A DNA stretch of 64,000 nt, taken from positions 62,001-126,000 of the forward strand of contig NZ_FZOJ01000003.1 in NCBI RefSeq assembly GCF_900188145.1, read 5' to 3'. This DNA is from Anaerovirgula multivorans (lineage in GTDB: Bacteria > Bacillota > Clostridia > Peptostreptococcales > Natronincolaceae). The notes under the pieces are model-generated. The model was not told where the DNA came from, made no database searches, and saw only the letters and a list, made by a program, of their open reading frames with translations. Of the stretch, positions 24,298-32,134 are shown piece after piece (within the stretch, counting starts at the first letter, position 1; the number at the start of each line of letters is the position of its first letter). Made by a program: the position numbers and the translations under genes.

Positions 24298-24330
24298 ATT
24301 GTAAAACTTATTAAACCTAAATTTTACAAT
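24298..24330 (-). promoter_or_regulatory. Intercistronic stem-loop between tctA and tctC
   Basis: ATTGTAAAA / TTTTACAAT arms around a 15-nt loop between the two genes, without a T-run. It is probably an mRNA-stability element allowing excess binding protein. Confidence 0.45.
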
Positions 24331-24337
24331 GTAAAAA

Positions 24338-25855
24338 CTAATTACTACAGCTTAATTCTTCCCTTTTATTGCGTTTATATTGAGAAACTATACTAAAGGT
24401 TAAGGATATTACAGCTCCAACTAAGAAAAAAACGGCTACAGGAGATGTAATAAAAGGCATAAAGCTTCCTTGAGAGAACATAAGACCTCTCCTTAAATTT
24501 ATCTCTGCCATAGGCCCAATTATGAAGCCAAGGATAAAGGGGGAAGCGGGTATTTCCATTTTATTAAAGAAATACCCCATTGTACCAAACAAGAGTACAG
24601 TCCATACATCAAAAATACGGTTATTGATACCAAAAGCACCAATTACACAGAACACAAATATTGCAGGAAGTAAATAGTACTTAGGTATTTTCAGTAATGC
24701 TACAAAGCCACGAAGTCCATAGAATTCTATTAGTAGCATTGCTATCGATCCTAATATCATTGTAATGAAGATTGAGTACACAACATCAACATTTTGAATA
24801 AACATTAGGGGTCCTGGCGAAATACCTTGAATGGTAAGTCCACCTAGTAGCATAGCAGTTACTGTATCTCCTGGTATTCCTAAAGCTAGCAGGGGAACCA
24901 ATGCCCCTCCGATAGCTGCATTGTTAGATGCCTCAGAAGCAACAAGTCCATCTATAATACCAGTACCAAATTTTTCTGGATGCTTAGATTTATTTTTTAT
25001 AACACCATAGTTGAGAACGTTTGCTACACCTCCACCAATTCCAGGTAAAATGCCGATGCCTAGTCCAACAAAGGTAGAAATAAGACAGTTCCATTTTTGC
25101 TCAAAGAACTCTTTCAAAGAAAAACCAAAGCCTTTAATATTTTTAATATCTACCTCTATAGGCTTTACGTCCTTTAAATGTTTAGCACGTTCAGCTGTGA
25201 TAAGAATTTCAGCTATGGCAAACAATCCAATAAGAACAGGTAAAATACTGAAGCCTGACATCATTTCTGAACTACCAAAAGTATATCGTCTAACACTGCC
25301 AATGCTGTCCATCCCAACTGTAGCAAACATAGCGCCAAACATACCTGACATTAAGCCTTTCACTATTGACTTACCCGATAGCCCAGCCATCATAGTCATA
25401 GAGAATATAGCTACAGCAAAGTATTCATAAGACCCAAACTGAATCGCAATATTAGCTAACCATGGAGAAATAAATATCAATGCAATTGTTGAAAGTAATG
25501 TTCCTATAAAAGAAAACACAATACCCACACCTAATGCTTTAGCACCCTCCCCCTTTTCGGTCATAGGATAACCGTCAAAGCATGTGGCAATCGATGAGGG
25601 AGTTCCAGGTATTCTAGTTAGAATAGCAGAGATTAACCCCCCAGAAATACCTCCAATATATAGTGATACAAGGAGAGTTATACCAGCTATAGGATTCATC
25701 GAGTAGGTTATGGGAAGAAACAAAGCTAAAGCCATAGTAGCACTAAGTCCTGGGATCGAACCAAATATAATACCTAGGGTAACTCCAAAAATAATCATGC
25801 CAATGCCCATTGGAGTTATTACTGCTTGAGCACCAATTATAAAAGATTCTAACAT
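24338..25855 (-). CDS. Tripartite tricarboxylate transporter large permease (TctA)
   Basis: A 505-aa membrane protein with about eleven or twelve segments. The family signatures are present: FGSIPGLSATMALALFLPITY near residue 35, IGGISGGLISAILTRIPGTPSSIAT near 70 and the second half-repeat GIGILPGIGGGVANVLNYG with ASNNAAIGGALVPLLALGIPGD. It forms the transport channel with TctB and uses an ion gradient. It lies 16 bp after tctB on the same strand, with a GGAAAGGTGG site. Confidence 0.95.
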   Translation of the reverse strand: MLESFIIGAQAVITPMGIGMIIFGVTLGIIFGSIPGLSATMALALFLPITYSMNPIAGITLLVSLYIGGISGGLISAILTRIPGTPSSIATCFDGYPMTEKGEGAKALGVGIVFSFIGTLLSTIALIFISPWLANIAIQFGSYEYFAVAIFSMTMMAGLSGKSIVKGLMSGMFGAMFATVGMDSIGSVRRYTFGSSEMMSGFSILPVLIGLFAIAEILITAERAKHLKDVKPIEVDIKNIKGFGFSLKEFFEQKWNCLISTFVGLGIGILPGIGGGVANVLNYGVIKNKSKHPEKFGTGIIDGLVASEASNNAAIGGALVPLLALGIPGDTVTAMLLGGLTIQGISPGPLMFIQNVDVVYSIFITMILGSIAMLLIEFYGLRGFVALLKIPKYYLLPAIFVFCVIGAFGINNRIFDVWTVLLFGTMGYFFNKMEIPASPFILGFIIGPMAEINLRRGLMFSQGSFMPFITSPVAVFFLVGAVISLTFSIVSQYKRNKREELSCSN

Positions 25856-25870
25856 AATTTCCCACCTTTC

Positions 25871-26368
25871 CTATATTCCTAAGAAACCAATTGGTAATCC
25901 AAGATGCATAACATTTCTAAATAAATAGCTAGTAATTAGAGGTAATACTACTGAAAAAATTATCATTGTTCTATAGTTTTTCTTCTTGCCTACTGGTGTA
26001 AGAACATAAGTAAGCGAGAATAAAAATAATATCGAAGAAATAGTGTATCCTAAAATTTTCATTGAAGCAACATATAAAAGAATTAACCCAAATGTAATAA
26101 ATACACTCTTGTTATCTGGTTTTTCTGTTGAATCAGTAGGCTCTTTCTTAGGTTCATATTTTTTTGCAGCATTAATCCCAACTATAACCTGCAAAGCTGA
26201 AAGACCTAGTAAAATAAATCCATAAACCTGTGGCATAAATTCTGCCCCAAGAGCCACAATAGTAGTCCTTCTTATAAACATTGAACCTATTAGATAAGCG
26301 ATGGCACACAGCCCAACCACCATGCCTATTAACAATTCTTTATATTTCACAATACCTTTCAAATTCAT
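25871..26368 (-). CDS. Tripartite tricarboxylate transporter small permease (TctB)
   Basis: A 165-aa protein with four hydrophobic segments (about residues 12-32, 45-63, 88-106 and 118-150) and a polar loop with many Lys (KKYEPKKEPTDSTEKPDNK). Size, topology and position directly before tctA identify it as the small TctB subunit, whose sequence is poorly conserved. It starts 4 bp after the dehydrogenase stop with AGGTGATTAA upstream. Confidence 0.85.
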   Translation of the reverse strand: MNLKGIVKYKELLIGMVVGLCAIAYLIGSMFIRRTTIVALGAEFMPQVYGFILLGLSALQVIVGINAAKKYEPKKEPTDSTEKPDNKSVFITFGLILLYVASMKILGYTISSILFLFSLTYVLTPVGKKKNYRTMIIFSVVLPLITSYLFRNVMHLGLPIGFLGI

Positions 26369-26372
26369 TTAA

Positions 26373-27350
26373 TCACCTATCCTTCCATATCGGATGCTCA
26401 TATACTTCAGGATTACATACATTCTGCCATTTTTCTCCCCTTAGCACAGCTAATGTTCCTTCTACCGCCATTAGTACAGTTTTGGCTGTGGTTTCTTGGG
26501 TCTGAGCAGCAGAGTGGGGAGTTATAATTGCATTAGATAGCTTCATCAGGGGACTATCAGCTCTCATAGGCTCCTCAACAAGTACATCTAAGCCGGCTCC
26601 TGCAATTACATTATTTGAAAGAGCCACTATCATTTCCTCTTCATTAATGACATCTCCCCTTGCACAATTTATTAAGAATGCTGTTTCCTTCATAGCTTCA
26701 AATTGTGCCTTACCGAACATACCCCTAGTAGTGGGAAGAGATGGCATATGCAATGAAACAAAGTCTCCCTGTGAAATGGCCTCCATTTGATCAGCGGCAT
26801 ATCCATATCCCATTCCCGCTATAGTGGATTTGTCAACATAGGGATCATATACACATACCTTCATACCAATACCTGAACACATTTTTGCAAGCTCTTTTCC
26901 AATGTTTCCAAATCCTAATATTGAAACAGTTTTGTTTTGTAATTCAACAGCAGTATATTTATTACGAATTGCAAAATTACCTTTGCGGGTTTCGTTATCA
27001 TAATCAACAATACTTTTACTTATGGAAAATATTAGGGCTAATGCATGCTCTGCAACTGCTCTGGAGTTCGCAGAAGGACAAATTACAACTGGAATACCTT
27101 TTTCTGTGGCTGCAGCCACATCTACGTTATCTACTCCTACCCCTGGGCGAGTAATTACCTTTAGGTTTGGACAAGCTTCTATTGCCTTTCTGTCTATTTT
27201 TCCAATCCGCAGAATAAATCCATCTGCAACCGAAAGTTCATTCATAATATCATCACTATCACCATTGCTGGTTACTACTACATCCGCCTTTCCTTCCAAA
27301 GCATCCATTCCTGGCTTATATAATGGATGTGATAAGATAATCTTATCCAT
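26373..27350 (-). CDS. D-isomer-specific 2-hydroxyacid dehydrogenase (SerA-like)
   Basis: A 325-aa NAD-dependent dehydrogenase. The Rossmann motif is VSILGFGNIGKELAKM (~residue 140), with VCVYDPY at the end of the second strand, where D favours NAD. Catalytic residues are R in INCARGDVINEEE (~230), E in VEEPM (~260) and H in TPHSAAQT (~280). It lacks the regulatory ACT domain of serine-pathway SerA. In this operon it probably oxidises or reduces a hydroxy-acid intermediate or substrate. The start has GGAGGAAAC and sits 20 bp after the aldolase gene. Confidence 0.88.
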   Translation of the reverse strand: MDKIILSHPLYKPGMDALEGKADVVVTSNGDSDDIMNELSVADGFILRIGKIDRKAIEACPNLKVITRPGVGVDNVDVAAATEKGIPVVICPSANSRAVAEHALALIFSISKSIVDYDNETRKGNFAIRNKYTAVELQNKTVSILGFGNIGKELAKMCSGIGMKVCVYDPYVDKSTIAGMGYGYAADQMEAISQGDFVSLHMPSLPTTRGMFGKAQFEAMKETAFLINCARGDVINEEEMIVALSNNVIAGAGLDVLVEEPMRADSPLMKLSNAIITPHSAAQTQETTAKTVLMAVEGTLAVLRGEKWQNVCNPEVYEHPIWKDR

Positions 27351-27370
27351 GTAAGTTTCCTCCTCTGAAA

Positions 27371-28288
27371 TTATAGACTAGCCTTTAATTGTTCATATTG
27401 TTCATTTATTTCTGCTATTTTTGCGATTATTTTTTGCTCTTCTTCAGGAAGAATTTGATCCTGTGGCTCTATAATACGTTTGTGAGTATATCCTATTTGA
27501 GATAGAGCAAATTTGTTCGCTGCAGTAGCATTCTTACTCATGCCAAGAATCTTTGATGTCTCTCTAATTAAGATATCGTACTTTGTAGCTAACTCTATAT
27601 CCTTTCTTACACCGGCTTCATATGCTTTTACAAACAGCTCTGGAAATAGTGGCGCTATTGAAGGTACAAATCCATCTGCTCCAAGAAGCATACTTGGTAG
27701 TTGAAATGCTGTTGTACCCTGTAGTAATGAAAAATCTGTATTCTCAAAATGTGTTAAGCATCTCATAAACTCAGGGAATGAACCTGAACTGTCTTTGTAG
27801 CCTACAACATTGTCTATTTCGGCAATTTTCATAACTGTTTCTGCATTAAGTTTGATACCAGTAAACATTGGAATATTGTAAATCATTAAATCAATATCTG
27901 TTTCCTTAGCAATTTGCTCAAAATGTCGAATTGTTTCATTCTGAGATGTATGTCTAGCATAAAAAATTGATGTAATTACAGCACAAGTTCCTCCCAGTTG
28001 CTCGAGCTTCTTGATATTGTCAATCACTCTTCTTGTACTCGAGTCCAATACCCCAGACATAACAGGAACTCTAGCATTTACGTGATCAATTGCAATCTTA
28101 ATAGCATTATCACGTTCATTCTGGGTAAGTGCCATGGTTTCTCCATTACTTCCTGCAACAAAAATACCATGAAGACCCCCATCAATACAATGATCCAAAA
28201 TTTTACAAAATCCTTCTTTGTCAACATTCTCTTTCTCATCTACTGGTGTAATGATTGGTGGAACAACTCCAAAATATTTTTTGTTCAT
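27371..28288 (-). CDS. DapA-family (dihydrodipicolinate synthase-like) aldolase/lyase
   Basis: A 305-aa TIM-barrel enzyme of the class I pyruvate-aldolase group. GSNGETMALTQNER (~residue 45) replaces the GTTGE loop, the catalytic Tyr is in MIYNIPMFTG (~135) and the Schiff-base Lys is in VVGYKDSSGSF (~163). All catalytic residues are present. In catabolic operons such paralogues split or dehydrate 2-keto-3-deoxy sugar acids rather than make lysine precursors. Here it lies between a hydroxyacid dehydrogenase and pdxA2, so a role in an acid-sugar pathway is inferred. AAGGGGG precedes the start. Confidence 0.88.
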   Translation of the reverse strand: MNKKYFGVVPPIITPVDEKENVDKEGFCKILDHCIDGGLHGIFVAGSNGETMALTQNERDNAIKIAIDHVNARVPVMSGVLDSSTRRVIDNIKKLEQLGGTCAVITSIFYARHTSQNETIRHFEQIAKETDIDLMIYNIPMFTGIKLNAETVMKIAEIDNVVGYKDSSGSFPEFMRCLTHFENTDFSLLQGTTAFQLPSMLLGADGFVPSIAPLFPELFVKAYEAGVRKDIELATKYDILIRETSKILGMSKNATAANKFALSQIGYTHKRIIEPQDQILPEEEQKIIAKIAEINEQYEQLKASL

Positions 28289-28315
28289 AATTTTTCCCCC
28301 TTAGATTCTATAATT

Positions 28316-29356
28316 TTATTTATTTTGTAATCTTGTAATGGCTAGACGTGCTCCATAATCTATAGCATTAACAAGACTTTCTTCATTAGCTGTACCCTTT
28401 CCAGCTTGATCAAATGCTGTTCCATGGTCTACTGAGCTGCGAATGATTGGAAGACCTAATGTAATATTAACACCACTTACAGCATTCCACTGTTTTAATT
28501 CATGGTTATATTGAAAGCCCACCACCTTTACTGGGATATGCCCTTGGTCATGATACATTGCCACAACAATATCATATTGACCTCCTAATGCTTTTGAAAA
28601 CAGTGTATCAGGTGGTATTGGGCCCTCCACATTAACTCCCTCTAACTGGGCTTTTTCAATTGCAGGTATGATCTCGTCAATTTCTTCTCTACCAAATAAT
28701 CCATTTTCACCTGAATGGGGATTAAGGCCAGCAACGGCTATCTTCGGATTATTAATTCCTAAACTTTTACAAGCCTCTTCTGCTAGCTTTATAACACTGC
28801 CAATTCTCTCCTTAGTACAACGATCACAGGCTTCCCTTAAGGAAACATGGGTGCTTACATGTACAACCCTAAGATTACCATCTGCAAGCATCATAGAGTA
28901 ATCTTTTGTATTTGTCAGCTTGGCATAAATTTCTGTATGTCCACTATAATGATATCCTGCTAAATTTAGTGCTTCTTTATTTAAGGGACCAGTAATCGTT
29001 CCATCTATTTCCTCTTTCATTGCAAGATCAATTGCTTTTGCTATTGCTTCGTATGCAGCCTGACCGCCTGTTTTGCTTACCTCTCCCCTAACAAGGGATA
29101 ATATATCTACATTATCTTGATCTAATACATCTATGATGCCAAATATAAATTTTGCATCTTTTACACTTGTAATAGCATTAATTTCTAACTTTTTTTCACA
29201 AATAGCTATAGCTTCTTTTACTACTTTAGCACTCCCTATCACTAGAGGGTGACATGCATCATAAATTTTTTCATGCGATAGAGCCTTTACAGTTATCTCA
29301 GGGCCTATTCCACAAGGGTCACCCATGGTTATTCCTAAAATTGGAAGTTTATTCAT
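28316..29356 (-). CDS. pdxA2: PdxA2-like 4-phospho-hydroxyacid dehydrogenase
   Basis: A 346-aa enzyme of the PdxA family, with the opening ITMGDPCGIGPEI and metal-binding histidines in SGHTEIYAKLT (~140), STHVSLREA, GLNPHSGENG (~210) and AMYHDQGHIPVK (~270). In the DUF1537-linked form (PdxA2) this enzyme oxidises and decarboxylates D-threonate or D-erythronate 4-phosphate to dihydroxyacetone phosphate. The neighbouring DUF1537 kinase makes this the better reading than vitamin B6 synthesis. The start has TAGGAGGTG. It lies 12 bp after the Fe-alcohol dehydrogenase gene. Confidence 0.88.
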   Translation of the reverse strand: MNKLPILGITMGDPCGIGPEITVKALSHEKIYDACHPLVIGSAKVVKEAIAICEKKLEINAITSVKDAKFIFGIIDVLDQDNVDILSLVRGEVSKTGGQAAYEAIAKAIDLAMKEEIDGTITGPLNKEALNLAGYHYSGHTEIYAKLTNTKDYSMMLADGNLRVVHVSTHVSLREACDRCTKERIGSVIKLAEEACKSLGINNPKIAVAGLNPHSGENGLFGREEIDEIIPAIEKAQLEGVNVEGPIPPDTLFSKALGGQYDIVVAMYHDQGHIPVKVVGFQYNHELKQWNAVSGVNITLGLPIIRSSVDHGTAFDQAGKGTANEESLVNAIDYGARLAITRLQNK

Positions 29357-29367
29357 TGCCTCACCTC

Positions 29368-30525
29368 CTATAGTATTTCAAGATAAATATTCTTAATATC
29401 TTCTTTAGTAAGCTCTTTTCTGTTATTATCTAATAATCTTTTTACTTGGAAGGCAGACTCCACAAGTAGGTCTAAATCTTTCTTGCCAACATTATATTGA
29501 CTTAAGCTTGTAGGAATATTTGTTTCCTTTACTATATCTTCGATCCGCTTAACGATTTCCTCCGCTTTTTCTCTGTTTGACCTTCTTATCCCCTCTGGGT
29601 TTACTATATCCGCTAACGTTGCCAGCCTTTCTTGACATGCAGTCATATTGTAGCGCATTACAGGTGCCAACAATATAGCATTGGATATGCCATGGGGAAT
29701 GTGATATTGCCCGCCTAATGGATAGGAAAGAGCATGTACAGCAGTTGTTCCAGAGGAAGCAATTGCCACTCCAGCTAGAAAAGCTGCCATTAGCATATTC
29801 GTCTTTGCTTCCATATTAGATGGCTCATTATAGGCTTTGACAAGGTTTTCAAAAATAAGCTTTGCTGACTCCTTTGCAACTAAGTCACTGAAACAATTCG
29901 CCTTGTTAGAAGTAAAGCATTCTACAGCATGAGCCAATGCATCTACCCCAGTAGAAGCAATAATTGATTTTGGTAATCCAGCAATCATTGAACTATCTAA
30001 AATTACATAGTCTGCCAACATATTTATATTAACAATACCTACCTTAAGCTGTTTTTCTTCCACTGCGACAATTGAGTTAAATGTAGATTCACTTCCTGTA
30101 CCACATGTGGTTGGGACCATAACAGTAGGAAGGCCAGCTTCCAAAAGACTATTGTCCTCTAATAGATCATGAATCGTGTAGGATGCTTCTTTCATTGATG
30201 CACATAGCTTTGCCATATCCATGACGCTACCACCACCAACTGCCACTACCAGTTCTCCATTTGATTCCTTCACCTGTTTGACTACCCTTTCTACGTCAGC
30301 TGTTCCAGGCTCAGGATGAAGATCACTTATAATATCATAGCTAACGCCTGAATTTCCAATGATTCCAAATATCTTTTGACAAATGCCGGTTTCCAGTATA
30401 CCTTTGTCAGTAAAAACAATGATCTTTTTAGCTCTTTCCCGTGCAATAATATCAGTAAGCTTTTCTAAACTGTTCTCGCCAGAGTAGACAAATCTTGGCA
30501 TCGTTAATTGATACTGTTTCATCAT
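29368..30525 (-). CDS. Iron-containing alcohol dehydrogenase
   Basis: A 385-aa type III alcohol dehydrogenase. NAD-binding GGGSVMDMAKLCA (~residue 97) and TTCGTGSESTFNSI (~140) are present. Metal ligands D and H lie in GVDALAHAVECFTS (~195-200), and H residues in TTAVHALSYPLGG and YHIPHGISNA (~265-280). Substrates in the family range from 1,3-propanediol and 4-hydroxybutyrate to sugar aldehydes. Within this operon it may reduce or oxidise a C3/C4 aldehyde produced by the DapA-like aldolase. That link is inference. A GAGGTG site precedes the start. Confidence 0.9.
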   Translation of the reverse strand: MMKQYQLTMPRFVYSGENSLEKLTDIIARERAKKIIVFTDKGILETGICQKIFGIIGNSGVSYDIISDLHPEPGTADVERVVKQVKESNGELVVAVGGGSVMDMAKLCASMKEASYTIHDLLEDNSLLEAGLPTVMVPTTCGTGSESTFNSIVAVEEKQLKVGIVNINMLADYVILDSSMIAGLPKSIIASTGVDALAHAVECFTSNKANCFSDLVAKESAKLIFENLVKAYNEPSNMEAKTNMLMAAFLAGVAIASSGTTAVHALSYPLGGQYHIPHGISNAILLAPVMRYNMTACQERLATLADIVNPEGIRRSNREKAEEIVKRIEDIVKETNIPTSLSQYNVGKKDLDLLVESAFQVKRLLDNNRKELTKEDIKNIYLEIL

Positions 30526-30588
30526 GATATTAACACCTCAATCCTCAAATTATTTATTACTTTATTTTATTAGCTAGTCCCTGTAGTT

Positions 30589-31869
30589 TTATGATGTATA
30601 GACTAGCTTTTTCTTGCGATTTTCAAGATACTCAACAACTTTAATCAGAGAATTCTTATCACCAAACCCACCAGACTTAGTTACAATAGTCATTCCATCT
30701 GCAATTCCATCGATAATGTGCCCTACGGGAATCCCAGAAAGAATTTCACTTTCTAAGTGTATTGCCTTTGCGCCTAATGCGTCAAGAATTTTTTGGGATG
30801 TATCTCCCCCAGAAGAAATCATGGTATCTACAGGTTTGTTTTCATATATTCGCTTTGCTAAATCTCCAATAGCATGAGCTACATGATTAGATTCAATTAA
30901 AGCTTCTTCAGAGTCCTTTAATTGTACTGTAAATCCATCAAAGAGTGTGTCTACTACTATGGCCACAAGCCTGCATCCGCTATCTATTAGACCGTTCACC
31001 TGAGACATGGTATTTTCAATTACCTTCTCTCTGTTCCCATTAAGTATTTCTCCTGTCAATACAGTCACTATAGGTATTCCTGTTTCTTTCTCTAGTACTT
31101 TCATCTGCTGTGATGTAATATTATTTCGTGATCCTATTAAAATTAGCGTGGTTTTATCTTCTTCGAAGGCATCTTCTTTGTTTTTCTTATTAAATACCTC
31201 TCTACCGCTTAAACTCAACTGTTTGGCTAATCCCGCAGATCCACATAAGACTGGAGGCGTTTTAAGGGTTACTGCTGCTTTTTTGATAGCATCAAGATCT
31301 TCATCATTCTCAGCATCAATTACAAAAACTTCAATTTCTTCCCCATCTCCCCGTTCAACTGCTTTAACAATACTCTTTACCCCTTCTTTTACTGTAGAAA
31401 GTTTTATGCTGCTTACCTTACGCTTCATATCGTTTGCAAATAGCTGTACTACATCAATTAATGTTTTATTTCCTTCCCAATCAAGAATCTCAAGCTTTCC
31501 ATTTATAAGCTTTCGTCCAACCTCAGGAAAGCTTGTGGCTACTAAAGCTATTTTAGCTTTCCTTGCATCCATCACTGCATCTAACTCAACGCCAGGATTT
31601 CCTCGTACAATGGAATCAATTTTTTTATAAATATAATTAACCTTGGTATTTTGGAACTTTTTTACTAGATCATAAACTGTTTGGTATGCATCATCAGGAA
31701 GTTTAGCACGAGTATCTGCATTTATTGAGATCACATCATAGTTTTTCGCTGCTGTCTCTAAAAATTCTACATCGGTCCTTACAGTAACCAAAGTTCGAAA
31801 GCCTTGTTTAGTATATTGAATACCAGTGTCGCTAGCACCAGTTAAATCATCCGATATAATGTAGATCAT
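30589..31869 (-). CDS. DUF1537 four-carbon acid sugar kinase (DtnK/OtnK/LtnK family)
   Basis: A 426-aa protein. The N-terminal sugar-binding domain opens IISDDLTGASDTGIQYTKQGF and has IYKKIDSIVRGNPGVELDA. The C-terminal nucleotide-binding domain contains SSGGDTSQKILDALGA and GIADGMTIVTKSGGFGDKNSL, the ATP-loop signatures of the family. Members phosphorylate D-threonate, L-threonate or D-erythronate at C4 for PdxA2 or related enzymes. It is the first gene after the sigma-54 promoter at 31925, with AAAGGAG before the start. The stereochemistry of the substrate cannot be read from sequence. Confidence 0.92.
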   Translation of the reverse strand: MIYIISDDLTGASDTGIQYTKQGFRTLVTVRTDVEFLETAAKNYDVISINADTRAKLPDDAYQTVYDLVKKFQNTKVNYIYKKIDSIVRGNPGVELDAVMDARKAKIALVATSFPEVGRKLINGKLEILDWEGNKTLIDVVQLFANDMKRKVSSIKLSTVKEGVKSIVKAVERGDGEEIEVFVIDAENDEDLDAIKKAAVTLKTPPVLCGSAGLAKQLSLSGREVFNKKNKEDAFEEDKTTLILIGSRNNITSQQMKVLEKETGIPIVTVLTGEILNGNREKVIENTMSQVNGLIDSGCRLVAIVVDTLFDGFTVQLKDSEEALIESNHVAHAIGDLAKRIYENKPVDTMISSGGDTSQKILDALGAKAIHLESEILSGIPVGHIIDGIADGMTIVTKSGGFGDKNSLIKVVEYLENRKKKLVYTS

Positions 31870-31924
31870 TTTTCAAACTCCTTTTGTGTTATAATTTTTA
31901 TCATCTTTTGATGTCTATTATAAA

Positions 31925-31940
31925 AGCAATAACCGTTCCA
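31925..31940 (-). promoter_or_regulatory. Sigma-54 (-24/-12) promoter
   Basis: On the minus strand TGGAACGGTTATTGCT: GG and GC separated by 10 nt, matching TGGCACG-N4-TTGCW except A for C at one place. Transcription would start near 31913, about 45 nt before the kinase start. The adjacent PrpR-type activator fits. Confidence 0.82.
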
Positions 31941-31968
31941 ACTTTTTGATTTTTTGCAAAAAAAAAAT

Positions 31969-32006
31969 AAAAAACCTCATAAAAGTACGATTATTGAGGT
32001 TTTTTA
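31969..32006 (-). terminator. Terminator of the activator gene
   Basis: AAAAAACCTCA / TGAGGTTTTTT stem with a long T-run on the minus strand, separating the activator gene from the operon promoter. Confidence 0.85.
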
Positions 32007-32091
32007 ATGAAACCAAGTTCATAAAATTTTTACACTTTTACAGACTTTTCATAAAATATTAAATGGTGTAATACAAAATCAAATTTCAATG

Positions 32092-32133
32092 TTGCAAATT
32101 TGTAATGCAAATTAAAACAAAGTTGCAATATGC
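32092..32133. promoter_or_regulatory. Candidate upstream activator sites
   Basis: TTGCA-N9-TGCAA at 32092-32110 and TGCA-N3-TGCA at 32123-32133. Both lie about 150-200 bp upstream of the sigma-54 promoter, the usual place for enhancer sites bound by the activator. Confidence 0.5.
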
Positions 32134-32134
32134 A

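Noticed and set aside
28316..29356. Vitamin B6 biosynthesis role (PdxA) for the dehydrogenase
   Set aside because: Location in a DUF1537 catabolic operon with a sigma-54 promoter favours the PdxA2 function.
31007..31630. 207-codon plus-strand frame inside the DUF1537 kinase
   Set aside because: Ser/Thr-rich shadow of the real gene with no ribosome site.
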